A stretch of 64,000 nt of DNA from Vineibacter terrae (GTDB lineage Bacteria > Pseudomonadota > Alphaproteobacteria > Reyranellales > Reyranellaceae): assembly GCF_008039615.1 (NCBI RefSeq), contig NZ_VDUZ01000031.1, positions 1 to 64,000 on the forward strand, read 5' to 3'. Positions within the stretch are counted from its first letter, which is position 1, and each line of letters begins with the position of its first letter. This document shows positions 17,996 to 27,923 of this stretch, one piece after another. The position numbers and the translations under genes are program-made. The notes beneath the pieces are model-generated. The model worked only from the letters and a program-made list of their open reading frames with translations, did not search any database and was not told where the DNA came from.

Positions 17996-19327
17996 CTACC
18001 CGCGGTAGTACCGCTTGGTGCGGCGCTCGGCTTCCTTGGCGGCATCCTCGGGCGTGGCCTGGCCCGAGGCCACCGAGGCGCACATCTGCACCTGGATGTA
18101 CTCGGCCGCGACCGTGCCGGACGCCTGGGTGATCGGCCCCTTGTAGCCGGTCCAGAACTGGTTGTTCATGCCTTCGCGATAGATCGCCAGCTTGGGATCG
18201 CTCTCCCACACCTTGCTGGCGTTGTACGCCTTCAGCGGGTGCGCCCAGTAGCCCAGGCAGCCGGTCAGCCATGTGTCGTACTGCTCGGCCTCCATCATGT
18301 AGGTGAGATACGCCTTGGCGGCGTTCTGGAACTTGGAGTGCTTGAACACCATGGCGTTGAGGACCAGCGCCGATTGCGGCTGCTTGCCGATCACGCCGCT
18401 GGGCAGCGGCGCATGGTTGGTGTCGTCGGCGATCGCCTTGGTGGCCGGATCGTTCTTGAGCGCGAAGTACAGCGACACGCCGTTGGCCGTCAGCCACACT
18501 TCGCTGGCGGCGAAGGCGCGGTTGTTGCTGGGATCGCCCCAGCTCATCGTGCCGGCCACGAAGTTGGGATAGAGCTCCTTCAGGTACTTCAGCGCCGCCA
18601 CGGTCTCCTTGCTGTTGATAGCGACCTTGCCGTCCTCGTCGACCAGGTAGGCGCCGTGCGACCACAGCAGCCAGTTGGCGAAGCCGTTGCCGTCGCCCAC
18701 CGCGTTGCCCAGCGCGAAGCCGGCCGGCTTGTTGGCCTTCTTCAGCGCCTGGCAGAGCTTCAGGAAGTCCTCGTGCGAGCTCGGCACCTTGTCGAAGCCG
18801 GCCTCCTTCAGGGCCGACTGGCGATAGGCGATCGGCCCGGTCGAGCCGCCGAACGGCAGGCCGATCCAGTTGTTGCTCTTGGCGCGCTTGCCGTATTTCT
18901 CGCCCAGGAACATCCAGCCGCCGTACTTCTTGCCCAGGTACTCGGCGATGTCGCTGAGCTCGATCAGCTTGTCGGTGTAGACATGCGGATCCTCGGCCCA
19001 GCCCAGCACGATGTCGGGGCCGGCGCCGGTGTTGGCCGACACCGCCGTCTGCTGGCGGATGTCCTCCCAGCCCACGAAATCGACGCGCACGTTGACGCCG
19101 GTCTCCTTGGCGAACTTCTCGGTGTTGGCGCGGAAGATCACCTCGTCGGGCTCGACGAAGCGCGCCGGCCGCAGCACGCGCAGCGTGGCGCCGCTTTCGA
19201 TCGGCAGCTTGGGCGCGGCCGCATCGGCCTTGGGAATCTGGGCCGAGGCGCCGTTGGACAGGGCGAGCGCCGCAGCCGCTCCGGCGCCCAGCTTGATGCT
19301 GCCACGCCGCGTGATGATGTAGACCAC
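17996..19327 (-). CDS. CUT1 sugar ABC transporter extracellular solute-binding protein (Tat-exported)
   Basis: Periplasmic sugar-binding protein of the MalE/UgpB class (SBP_bac_1), 443 residues from a GTG at about 19327, which has a near-ideal AAGGAGGAAATT ribosome site. An upstream ATG at about 19357 lacks one. The N-terminus VVYIITRRGSIKLGAGAAAA carries a twin-arginine motif (TRRGSIK), so it is probably exported folded by Tat. Later landmarks are GWEDIRQQTAVSANTGAGPDI and the C-terminal QVQMCASVASGQATPEDAAK helix. Gene order (ATPase, binding protein, two permeases) is that of a complete importer. The sugar is not known. Confidence 0.92.
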   Translation of the reverse strand: MVYIITRRGSIKLGAGAAAALALSNGASAQIPKADAAAPKLPIESGATLRVLRPARFVEPDEVIFRANTEKFAKETGVNVRVDFVGWEDIRQQTAVSANTGAGPDIVLGWAEDPHVYTDKLIELSDIAEYLGKKYGGWMFLGEKYGKRAKSNNWIGLPFGGSTGPIAYRQSALKEAGFDKVPSSHEDFLKLCQALKKANKPAGFALGNAVGDGNGFANWLLWSHGAYLVDEDGKVAINSKETVAALKYLKELYPNFVAGTMSWGDPSNNRAFAASEVWLTANGVSLYFALKNDPATKAIADDTNHAPLPSGVIGKQPQSALVLNAMVFKHSKFQNAAKAYLTYMMEAEQYDTWLTGCLGYWAHPLKAYNASKVWESDPKLAIYREGMNNQFWTGYKGPITQASGTVAAEYIQVQMCASVASGQATPEDAAKEAERRTKRYYRG

Positions 19328-19426
19328 AATTTCCTCCTTGATCGTCCAGGCATCCATCTTTTCTTGGATCGCGCGTGCGCACGCGCGCTCATGACGATGC
19401 GCGCAGACCAGCGCGCGGTCAGAGGG

Positions 19427-20479
<1,053 letters not shown>

Positions 20480-20716
20480 CGATCCTCCCAACTGAACGCT
20501 CTTCGACCGCCCATGCTTCTTCGGGCATGGTGAGAACACGACGCAGGCTAGCACGTGCACGCACGGACGCCAGTCCCTTCATGTGCGGGAACCTTCCCGT
20601 GCATTTCGGCCATTGAACTCCGCCCCGGGATGTTGCAGCCGCGCAGCTTCATCCGTTTGACAAGGCCGGCCCCGGGCCAAATAGTCCGCCATCGTCACGC
20701 CCAGGGAGGGAAGACC

Positions 20717-21871
20717 ATGAATGCCAAGGACAAGGTGATCAACACGGCTGTCGCGAACGGCGACATGCCCTTCGCCGTCGCCATGGCCGGCAATGCCAAG
20801 GGCATTTCCTATCGCGCCGCCGCCGGCGATGCGGCGCCGGGCCGCAAGGCGGCAGCCGACACCGTCTTTCGCATCTTCTCGATGACCAAGGCGGTGGGCT
20901 CGACGGCAGCGATGATCCTGGTCGACCGCGGCAAGCTCGATGTCGACACGCCCGTGGAGGCAATTCTGCCGGAGTTCGCGAGGATCCAGGTGATCGAGCG
21001 CTTCGACGGCGACAAGCCCGTGATGCGTGCGCCCAGGCGCAAGGCCACCATCCGGCACCTGGCGACGCACACGTCGGGCCTGGCCTACGAGTTCTGGAAC
21101 GCCGACGTGCCCAGGTACATGGCCGCCACCGGCCATCCCACGATCCTGAGCGGCACCAAGGCGTCGATGTTCTATCCCATGGTGTGCGATCCCGGCACCC
21201 GCTGGGAGTACGGCATCAGCATCGACTGGCTGGGCCAGGTGGTCGAGAAGATCGACGGCCGCCGCATCGACCGCTTCCTGCAGGACGAGATCCTCGGGCC
21301 GCTGGGCATGACCGACACCGCCTGCGAGGTGCAGGACCACATGAAGGACCGGCTCGCCACGGTGTCGGCGCGCGGCGAGGACGGCAAGTTCGCGCCCTTC
21401 GAGCTCGCGCCGCCGTCGCAGCCGGAGTTCTACGGCATGGGCCACACGCTCTACTCGACGGCCACCGACTACATGACCTTCCTGCGCCTGTTCCTGAACA
21501 AGGGCACGCTGAACGGCCACAAAGTGCTGTCCGAGCAGGGCGTCGAGCGCATGCTGGGCGACCACATGAACGGCCTCACCTTCGACAAGATGACCACGAT
21601 CGCGCCGGCCGTCACCGCCGATGTCGACATCTTCCCCGGCGTGCGCAAGACGCACAGCTTCGGCTTCGTGCGCAACGAGGCCGACATCCCCGGCATGCGT
21701 TCGGCCGGCTCGCAGAGCTGGGCCGGCGTCTGCAACACGCACTACTGGTTCGATCCGAAGAAGGACATCGCGGCCGTCATCATGACCCAGTCGCTGCCCT
21801 TCCTCGAGCCGCCCTTCGCCCGCGCCTACGAGGCCTACGAGAAGGCCGTCTACGCCGAAGGCGTGGCCTGA
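20717..21871 (+). CDS. Serine hydrolase of the class C beta-lactamase / EstB family
   Basis: 384 residues from the ATG at 20717, preceded by GGGAGGGAAGACC. The nucleophile motif S-x-x-K appears as FSMTKAVGS near residue 56. The second motif is YGISID within GTRWEYGISIDWLGQ, and the HTSGLAYEFW block is typical of carboxylesterase-like members of the family. There is no signal peptide, so a cytoplasmic esterase is more likely than a periplasmic beta-lactamase. It is a single gene followed by the 21879-21987 inverted repeat. Confidence 0.88.
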   Translation: MNAKDKVINTAVANGDMPFAVAMAGNAKGISYRAAAGDAAPGRKAAADTVFRIFSMTKAVGSTAAMILVDRGKLDVDTPVEAILPEFARIQVIERFDGDKPVMRAPRRKATIRHLATHTSGLAYEFWNADVPRYMAATGHPTILSGTKASMFYPMVCDPGTRWEYGISIDWLGQVVEKIDGRRIDRFLQDEILGPLGMTDTACEVQDHMKDRLATVSARGEDGKFAPFELAPPSQPEFYGMGHTLYSTATDYMTFLRLFLNKGTLNGHKVLSEQGVERMLGDHMNGLTFDKMTTIAPAVTADVDIFPGVRKTHSFGFVRNEADIPGMRSAGSQSWAGVCNTHYWFDPKKDIAAVIMTQSLPFLEPPFARAYEAYEKAVYAEGVA

Positions 21872-21878
21872 GGTAGCT

Positions 21879-21987
21879 GGGAGCGCGCCACTCCAGTGGC
21901 GCACCGGCGCGTAGCGCCGGATCATGATCCGCATGGCACGGCGGCCCGGCCCTTCGGGCCGGTGCGCCACTGGAGTGGCGCGCTCCC
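21879..21987. repeat. Inverted repeat with perfect 29-bp arms
   Basis: Arms 21879-21907 and 21959-21987 are exact reverse complements. They enclose about 50 bases with two further small hairpins (CCGGCGC-GTA-GCGCCGG and GGCCCGGCCCTTCGGGCC). The arms share the GGGAGCGCGCCACT core with the 1456-1495 palindrome. The element lies between convergent genes and could act as a bidirectional terminator. Confidence 0.85.
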
Positions 21988-22001
21988 GGCGAGCCGTACG
22001 C

Positions 22002-22952
22002 CTATGTCCGCACCGGCACGACCTTCTCGAACCGCGGTCGGTAGCGGCGGCTGAGGCTGACGACGGCGCCATCGTCGAGCTTCAGGCGCGAGTCGCCGTT
22101 GATCCACGGCTCGACCTCGCGCACGCGCGCCACGTTGACGATGTAGGATTTGTGGACCCGCACGAAGCGCTGCGGGTCGAGCTCGGCCTCCAGCCGCGCC
22201 AGCGACGAGCGGATGTCGTAGGTCTCGCCGCCGACATGCAGGATGGCGTAGTTGCCGGCGGCCTCGATCCAGGCGATGTCCGCCGCCGACACCAGGATCT
22301 CCTTGTCCTTGCGGCGCACCGCGAAGCGCTCCAGAAGCGGCGCCGCTGGCGCGTCCGCCGCGGCCGGTGCTGCCGTCGGCGCGGGCGCGGGTACAGGATC
22401 GGCTGCCGGCGCGGGCTGGGGGGCAGCAGCGGGCGCCGCCGTCTCCTGCGGCTCGGCGAAGGCGTAGCGCAGGGCCAGCAGCGCGGCGCTGAAGATCAGG
22501 TAGGTCACCGCATCCTTGCGGTACTCGTAGAGCAGCGTGCCGATATCGAGCTGGATCGGGTAGGCGCGGCCGAACAGCGGCGCCGCCAGCCAGCGCAGCG
22601 CGAACATGCCCAGCACGTGCAGCAGGCTGAACGGCACGGTCAGCGCCACATGCGCCAGCACGGTGGGGCTCACCGGGCTCACCGGGAAGCGGCGATGGAA
22701 CCAGTAGACCAGCGGCACCAGCGCTCCCAGCACCAGGTGGCTGGTGCCCTCCAGCACGATCACCCAGGCGATGTCGGGATTGCGGCCTTGCCGGCGGGCA
22801 TCGGCGCTCAGCGTGGCGACGGCGATGACCGTGACCGCCACCAGTATGGCCGCCCACAGCAGCACGAGCCGGTGGCGCCGCAGCGCCGCGCCCAGACGCC
22901 GCCATCCCGAGGGCGGCGCATCGCCGGTGGTCGCGGAGAGGTCGTCGGCCAT
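22002..22952 (-). CDS. Membrane-anchored LytTR-domain transcriptional regulator
   Basis: 316 residues. The N-terminal half (about 24-170) has four hydrophobic segments, e.g. RLVLLWAAILVAVTVIAVAT and YRKDAVTYLIFSAALLALRY. A long Ala/Pro linker follows (about 172-208), and the C-terminal ~100 residues form a LytTR DNA-binding domain: DIAWIEAAGNYAILHVGGET, RFVRVHKSYIVNVARVREVE and GAVVSLSRRYRP. There is no receiver domain, so the membrane part probably senses the signal. The target is often a neighbouring or self promoter, which cannot be told here. The ribosome site is weak, so the exact start is uncertain. Confidence 0.9.
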   Translation of the reverse strand: MADDLSATTGDAPPSGWRRLGAALRRHRLVLLWAAILVAVTVIAVATLSADARRQGRNPDIAWVIVLEGTSHLVLGALVPLVYWFHRRFPVSPVSPTVLAHVALTVPFSLLHVLGMFALRWLAAPLFGRAYPIQLDIGTLLYEYRKDAVTYLIFSAALLALRYAFAEPQETAAPAAAPQPAPAADPVPAPAPTAAPAAADAPAAPLLERFAVRRKDKEILVSAADIAWIEAAGNYAILHVGGETYDIRSSLARLEAELDPQRFVRVHKSYIVNVARVREVEPWINGDSRLKLDDGAVVSLSRRYRPRFEKVVPVRT

Positions 22953-23048
22953 CGCTGCGCTGCATACCCCGTCGCCGCCGCAGGCGGAAGAGCGTGCGCT
23001 TCCTGAAGGGGAAGGCTATGGGATCACCATGACATCCCGGAGGCACCC

Positions 23049-23672
23049 GTGAAGCTCTATCTGCTGAAGAACGGCGTCAATCCGCGCCGCGTGCGCATCT
23101 TCCTGGCCGAGAAGAAGGTGCGCCTGGGCGCCGATCTGCCGGTCGAGGAGTTCGATATGGAGAGCGCCGGCCACAAGACGCCGGACTTCCTGGCCCGCAA
23201 TCCGCTGGGCACGCTGCCGGCGCTGGAGCTCGACGACGGCACGGTGATCGCCGAATCGGTGGCGATCTGCCGCTACTTCGAGGAGATGATCCCCGAGCCG
23301 GTGCTGATGGGCCGTGGCGCGCTGGGCGCCGCCACGGCCGAGATGTGGAACCGGCGCATGGAGCTGGAGCTGCTGCTGCCGACCATCGATGTGTTCGTGC
23401 ACACGCACCCGTTCTGGGTCGGCCGGCGCCCGCAGATCGCCGACTATGGCGCCGCGCGGCGCGAGCATCTGGTGGCGCGCATGCGATGGCTCGACGGCGC
23501 GCTCAAGGACCGGCCCTTCATCGCCGGCGACACCTACGGCATCGCCGACATCACGGCCCAGGTGGCGCTCGTCACGGCGCGCGGCGCGCTGAAGCTGGCG
23601 ATCCCCGACGACCACGCCCACCTGGCGCGCTGGTTCGCCGCCGTCTCGGCCCGCCCCTCGGCGCGGGCCTGA
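23049..23672 (+). CDS. Glutathione S-transferase family protein
   Basis: Cytosolic GST-like protein, 207 residues, starting at GTG 23049 behind GGAGGCACCC. The N-terminal thioredoxin-like domain contains NPLGTLPALELDDGTVIAES, the glutathione-contact cis-Pro and ES motif, and the C-terminal half is the helical domain with RPFIAGDTYGIADITAQVAL. It lies 66 bases before the cysteine-dioxygenase-like gene on the same strand, so the two thiol-related enzymes may be co-transcribed. Confidence 0.9.
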   Translation: MKLYLLKNGVNPRRVRIFLAEKKVRLGADLPVEEFDMESAGHKTPDFLARNPLGTLPALELDDGTVIAESVAICRYFEEMIPEPVLMGRGALGAATAEMWNRRMELELLLPTIDVFVHTHPFWVGRRPQIADYGAARREHLVARMRWLDGALKDRPFIAGDTYGIADITAQVALVTARGALKLAIPDDHAHLARWFAAVSARPSARA

Positions 23673-23738
23673 CTCGGGCGGGTCGTCGCCGTATAAGAGC
23701 AGCAGGCATTCCGCTGGATGCGATCGAGGGGAGGGCCA

Positions 23739-24383
23739 ATGACAACGACGGCACAACGACCCGCGATGATGCCGAACCATGCCCGGTTGCGGCGCTTCCT
23801 CGCCGACATGACCTCGCTGGTCGGCGGCGCGAGGCAGGACCAGGACGAGGCGGCGGTGATCGAGGTCGGCGGCCAGCTGCTCGCCGCGCTGGTCGCGCAT
23901 GACGACTGGCTGCCCGAAGCCATGGCCGGCGGCGCTTCCGAAGGCTACCTGCAACATCTGCTGTATTGCGATCCGCATGAACGGTTTTCGCTGGTCAGCT
24001 TCGTCTGGGGGCCAGGCGCCCTGACACCGGTGCACGACCATACCGTCTGGGGCCTGATCGGCATGCTGCGCGGCGCCGAGGTCGATCAGCGCTACGAGCT
24101 TGACCCGGCATCCGGCCAGCTGTGCCCGGGTCCGACGACGACGCTGACGGCGGGCGATGTCGCGGCGCTGTCGCCGACGCTCGGCGACATCCACCAGGTG
24201 CGCAACGCCTTCACCGACCGCACGTCGATCAGCGTGCACGTCTATGGCGGCAATATCGGCTCGCTGGCGCGCCATCGGTTCGATCTTGCGACCAGCACGG
24301 CGCGCACCTTCATTTCCGGCTACAGCAACGCCACCATGCCCAATATCTGGGACCGCTCGCGCGACGGCGAGTCCGCCGGATGA
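23739..24383 (+). CDS. Cysteine dioxygenase-like cupin (thiol dioxygenase)
   Basis: 214 residues from the ATG at 23739, behind GGGGAGGGCC. It has the cupin metal site of the cysteine / 3-mercaptopropionate dioxygenase group: VHDHTVWGLIGMLRG supplies two His and DIHQVRNAF the third, in a double-stranded beta-helix context (SVHVYGGNIG). Such enzymes oxidise a thiol to its sulfinate with O2 and Fe(II). It follows a GST gene and faces a YeiH-type putative sulfur-anion exporter (24399-25439) tail to tail, which fits thiol catabolism. The exact thiol is not determinable. Confidence 0.85.
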   Translation: MTTTAQRPAMMPNHARLRRFLADMTSLVGGARQDQDEAAVIEVGGQLLAALVAHDDWLPEAMAGGASEGYLQHLLYCDPHERFSLVSFVWGPGALTPVHDHTVWGLIGMLRGAEVDQRYELDPASGQLCPGPTTTLTAGDVAALSPTLGDIHQVRNAFTDRTSISVHVYGGNIGSLARHRFDLATSTARTFISGYSNATMPNIWDRSRDGESAG

Positions 24384-24398
24384 CGTCGCCCGGCCGGG

Positions 24399-25439
24399 TC
24401 AGAACCAGCGCGACGCGTAGATCGTCAGGACCACCACCAGCGCCACGAACGCGGTCTGCACGAACAGCAGCGCCACCGGGCGCGGGCCGATGGCGGCCAG
24501 CGCGGCCAGCGACGTCTTGATGCCCAGCGCCGCGATGGCGACGGTGATCAGGATGCCGGACGCCATGCTGAACGCCTGCTGCACGGCCGGTGAGAACAGG
24601 CCCAGCGAGTTCAGCGCCGCCAGGGTCAGGAAGCCGAACAGGAAGAACGGGGGCCGCGGCCGGGCCGCGCCGGCTGCCTCGCCGCCGCGCGTCACCCACC
24701 AGACGATGAACAGCACCGCCGGCAGCAGCATGGCCACGCGCAGCAGCTTGGTCATCACCGCGTCGGCCAGGATCTTCGCGTCGCCCATCATCTGACCGGC
24801 GCCGGCGACCTGCGCCACGTCGTGGATGGCGCCGCCGAGGAACATGCTCATCTCGAACGACGAGTAGTGCAGGGCGCCCTGCAGATAGGGATAGGCCACC
24901 ATCGCCAGCGTGCTGATGGCGTTGACGCCCATCACGGTGAAGGCGATGTCGCGGTCGCTCGAGGGGTGGCGGGGCAGGGCGGCGCCGGCGGCCATCGCCG
25001 CGGCGGCGCCGCAGACGCCCACCGAGCAGCCCGTCAGCAGGCCGAGGTCGCGCGGCAGGCCGAACCAGCGTGCCGCCATCGCGCCGAACGCGATGGTGCC
25101 GAACACCGCCAGCGCCGCCACCACCACGGGCGCGAAGCCGCCGGACACCATGTCGCCGAACGTCAGCCGCGCGCCCAGCAGCGCGACCCCGACGCGCAGC
25201 AGGGTGCGGCCGGAGAAGTCGACGCCGGGCGCGAACAGGGGCGCGATGGCCACCGGCCGCAGCGCCATGCCCACGAACAGCGCCACGATCAGCGGCGGCA
25301 CCCACCAGCTCCCGATCCGGGTCCAGCCCAGCCGGTCCATCATGAACGCCGCCACGCCGATGGCGCTGGCCAGCGCCACGCCGGGCAGGGCGCGGACGAT
25401 GCGCGTCAGGTCGAGGTATCGCCCGACCAGGCCGCGCAC
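24399..25439 (-). CDS. YeiH/UPF0324-family putative sulfate/sulfite exporter
   Basis: Polytopic inner-membrane protein, 346 residues with about ten hydrophobic segments. UPF0324 landmarks are GVALLGARLTFGDMVSGG, LLTGCSVGVCGAAAAMA and FLGGAIHDVAQVAGAG. Members of the family next to sulfonate-degrading genes have been proposed to export sulfite or sulfate. Here the convergent neighbour is a thiol dioxygenase, whose products end as sulfite or sulfate. Only 15 bases separate the two stops. Confidence 0.88.
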   Translation of the reverse strand: MRGLVGRYLDLTRIVRALPGVALASAIGVAAFMMDRLGWTRIGSWWVPPLIVALFVGMALRPVAIAPLFAPGVDFSGRTLLRVGVALLGARLTFGDMVSGGFAPVVVAALAVFGTIAFGAMAARWFGLPRDLGLLTGCSVGVCGAAAAMAAGAALPRHPSSDRDIAFTVMGVNAISTLAMVAYPYLQGALHYSSFEMSMFLGGAIHDVAQVAGAGQMMGDAKILADAVMTKLLRVAMLLPAVLFIVWWVTRGGEAAGAARPRPPFFLFGFLTLAALNSLGLFSPAVQQAFSMASGILITVAIAALGIKTSLAALAAIGPRPVALLFVQTAFVALVVVLTIYASRWF

Positions 25440-25523
25440 CGACCGAGGGCTGGGCTCGGATGCCTTGTGTGGGGAGATGGTAATGTCAGCTACCTTGGAC
25501 CGGGCGCGGCAGCGGGGCCGGCC

Positions 25524-25745
25524 TCACGCCTCGAGCGTGGCGACGGTCTGGCCCTCGGCCACGGATTCGCCCTCGGCGACCAGGATTTCCTTCAGCGTGC
25601 CGCCGCGCGGCGCCAGCACCGGGATCTCCATCTTCATCGACTCCAGGATCATGATCTGACCCTCCTCGTCGATCTGGTCCCCCACTTTCGACTCGATTTT
25701 CCACACCTTGCCGGCGATTTCCGACTTCACGACCACCTTCGCCAT
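25524..25745 (-). CDS. Stand-alone biotinyl/lipoyl-attachment domain protein
   Basis: A 73-residue protein consisting only of a biotinyl domain. The start at 25745 is set by a textbook GGAGGTGAT ribosome site. The attachment motif is ESMKM (Lys at about residue 37) between IMIL and EIPVLAPRGGTL, and the second half repeats the barrel (EGESVAEGQTVATLE). It would be modified by biotin ligase and act as a mobile carboxyl carrier. No carboxylase subunits are next to it, so its partners lie elsewhere. Confidence 0.9.
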   Translation of the reverse strand: MAKVVVKSEIAGKVWKIESKVGDQIDEEGQIMILESMKMEIPVLAPRGGTLKEILVAEGESVAEGQTVATLEA

Positions 25746-25919
25746 ATCACCTCCGCTCATCAGTGCCGGCTTTGTCCAACAGGCGCGCCGCGAGTTCAAG
25801 CGGCCTCGTGCCCGCCGCCGGCACATGGCTGCCGTGCGGCCTGCCCTGGAACGCCGGACGCCCCGCGCCTGCGGCCTTTGGGGGCTCGCCCTGTGGCGCG
25901 CAAGCCGCTATGCGAGGCC

Positions 25920-26606
25920 ATGACCGAGATAGCGCCCACCGATGCCGCCGATTGCCCCGGCTGCGGCAAGCCCATGCCCCTGTGCGTCTGCCCGGCGCTG
26001 GCGCGGGTCGAGAACGCCATCGAGGTGCTGGTGCTGCGTCACCCGCAGGAGCAGGACAAGGATTTGGGAACGGCAGGACTGCTGTGCCGCCAGCTGGCGC
26101 GCGCCACCCTGCGCACCGGCCTGTCCTGGCCCAACCTGGCCAAGGCGCTGGGCCGCGAGGCCGATCCGCGGCGCTGGGCGGCGCTCTATCTCGGCACCGC
26201 CAGGCAGGCGCCGGCGCCCGAGCTGGGTCCGCTGGTCGTGGTCGACCGCGACGGCATGCCGCTGTCGGACCAGGATCAGGCCCGCGCCGGCATCTCGGGC
26301 CTGATCCTGCTCGACGGCAACTGGTCGCAGGCCAAGGCCCTGTGGTGGCGCAATCCCTGGCTGCTGAAATGCCGCCGGCTGGTGCTCAATCCCCAGGCAG
26401 CCTCGCTCTATGGCAATTTGCGCCGCGAGCCGCGCCGCGACAGCGTCTCGACCCTGGAGGCGGCGGCGCAGGCGCTGGCCCGGCTCGAGGCGCGGCCCGA
26501 GCTGGCCGAGACGCTGGCTGCGCCGATGCGCCTGCTGCTGAGGAAGTACCGCGCCCTGGCCCCGCGCCGCCCGCGCCCCGACCGCCGCCGCCCCCGCCGG
26601 CGCTGA
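25920..26606 (+). CDS. DTW-domain protein (tRNA-uridine aminocarboxypropyltransferase family)
   Basis: 228 residues. An N-terminal zinc-type Cys cluster (CPGCGKPMPLCVC, about 12-24) is followed by the VLRHPQEQDKDLGTAGLLCR block. The family's DTW signature appears as LLDGNWSQAKALWWRNPWL, i.e. Asn in place of the usual Thr. It then has LRREPRRDSVSTLEAAAQAL and a very basic tail (RPRPDRRRPRRR) that could bind RNA. TapT/TuaA-like relatives make acp3U in tRNA. It is divergent from the biotinyl-domain gene, with 174 bases between, and the ribosome site is weak. Confidence 0.85.
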   Translation: MTEIAPTDAADCPGCGKPMPLCVCPALARVENAIEVLVLRHPQEQDKDLGTAGLLCRQLARATLRTGLSWPNLAKALGREADPRRWAALYLGTARQAPAPELGPLVVVDRDGMPLSDQDQARAGISGLILLDGNWSQAKALWWRNPWLLKCRRLVLNPQAASLYGNLRREPRRDSVSTLEAAAQALARLEARPELAETLAAPMRLLLRKYRALAPRRPRPDRRRPRRR

Positions 26607-26977
26607 CGCCACGCTCAGAGCGCCTTTATCCTTCCCCCGTTCCCCCTCGCCCTGCGGCAGCGGGGCGAGGAGACCGCACCGGTGCTCCCATATGCGATCG
26701 CCCTCCGGGGGAAGGCGATCGCATATGGCGTGGGCTGCCGAAGATAGGCGACGTTTTCTACCTTCCCCCGCTTGCGGGGGAAGGTGGCGCGAAGCGCCGG
26801 ATGGGGGATGCTTCAACGCAAATGGTGCATCCCATCGAGCACCCGCGCTGTTGCGCCACCCCCCATCCGCCCTTCGGGCACCTTCCCCCGCAAGCGGGGG
26901 AAGGTAGTCGAAAGCCGACGCTCCCGCTCATATGCGATCGCCCTGCCCCTCCGGGGGAAGGATGAGATCGCAAACTC
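26607..26977. repeat. Cluster of GC-rich palindromic repeats
   Basis: No gene is visible. The stretch contains a pair of hairpins (26760-26785 CCTTCCCCCGCTTGCGGGGGAAGG type, and its inverted partner near 26889-26913) flanked by GGCGCGAAGCGCC and CCGCCCTTCGGGC segments. Together they make one large inverted repeat with a unique centre. A smaller inverted repeat around CATATGCGATCGCC ... GGCGATCGCATATG lies at about 26690-26727, and part of it recurs near 26931. It lies between convergent genes. Confidence 0.75.
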
Positions 26978-27706
26978 TCAGCGCTGCGCCGACACGATCA
27001 GGATCATCGGCCGCTCCATCTCCTCGGCCAGGGCGGGCGTCTGCCGCACCTGATCGTCGGTCGGGGCCCATTCCTCGACATGCCGGATCGCGAAGCCGGA
27101 CCCGATCAGCGTGTTCAGCGTCGTGCCCAGCCGGCGGTGCTGCTTGACCACACCCTCGGCGAGCCAGTCCGTCGTACGCGGGCCCTCGACGGCATAGCGG
27201 TCGACCGGCCAGGTCTTGCGGCCGGACGCATCGATCGCCCAGCCCGGACGGGTGGGCGCCATGTAGATCGGATGCTCGATGGTGAAGACGAACGGTGCCC
27301 CGGGCACCAGCGCGCGGTGGACCGTGCGCGCCAGCCGGCCGAAATCCTCGAGGTAGTGGAACACCAGCGAGCTGTAGGCGAGGTCGAACGACGCCGCCGG
27401 CAGCTCGAGCCGCTCCAGGTCGGCGATGCGGTAGGTGATGGCCGCGTCGTCGGTGTCGGCCCGGGCACGGGCGATCATGTTCTGCGACAGGTCGAGGCCC
27501 AGCACGGTAGCGGCGCCGTGCGCGCGGGCCCAGCGCGCGAACCAGCCGAAGCCGCAGCCGAGGTCGACGATGCGCTTGCCCGCCAGGTCCGGCAGCAGCG
27601 CGCGGATGGCCGGCCATTCGGCGGCGCCGGCCAGCCCGTGCACCGAGCGGCCCAGCCGGCTGTAGCCGGCGAAGAAGTCAGGTTGATCGTAGATGTTCTG
27701 TGCCAT
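26978..27706 (-). CDS. Class I SAM-dependent methyltransferase
   Basis: 242 residues from the ATG at 27706 (GGAGCAAGAC upstream). Motif I is KRIVDLGCGFGWFARWARAH, followed by VLGLDLSQNMIARA (acidic loop), and motif IV is SFDLAYSSLVFHYLEDF, as in the Methyltransf_11 family. The substrate-binding part (FTIEHPIYMAPTRPGW, GVVKQHRRLGTTLNTLIGSG) suggests a small-molecule methylase of the kind widespread in Proteobacteria. It is a single gene with no clear operon partner. Confidence 0.88.
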   Translation of the reverse strand: MAQNIYDQPDFFAGYSRLGRSVHGLAGAAEWPAIRALLPDLAGKRIVDLGCGFGWFARWARAHGAATVLGLDLSQNMIARARADTDDAAITYRIADLERLELPAASFDLAYSSLVFHYLEDFGRLARTVHRALVPGAPFVFTIEHPIYMAPTRPGWAIDASGRKTWPVDRYAVEGPRTTDWLAEGVVKQHRRLGTTLNTLIGSGFAIRHVEEWAPTDDQVRQTPALAEEMERPMILIVSAQR

Positions 27707-27923
27707 GTCTTGCTCCATCGTCTGCCGATGGGCGGGGCACATGCCGCACGCAAACAAGCCCCGTCCGTTCCGGCGGGGCTGCTGGGGTCCGTGATCCGAT
27801 GCGCTGGTCGTCAGCGAACGCGATGGCCCTGCATCCCGCCTGTTGGGATGCGCGCCACTCGGGCGACAATGTGGATGTCGATCGCGTGCATGGTGCCTGT
27901 GTCGGCGATCGCGACGGGGGCTG

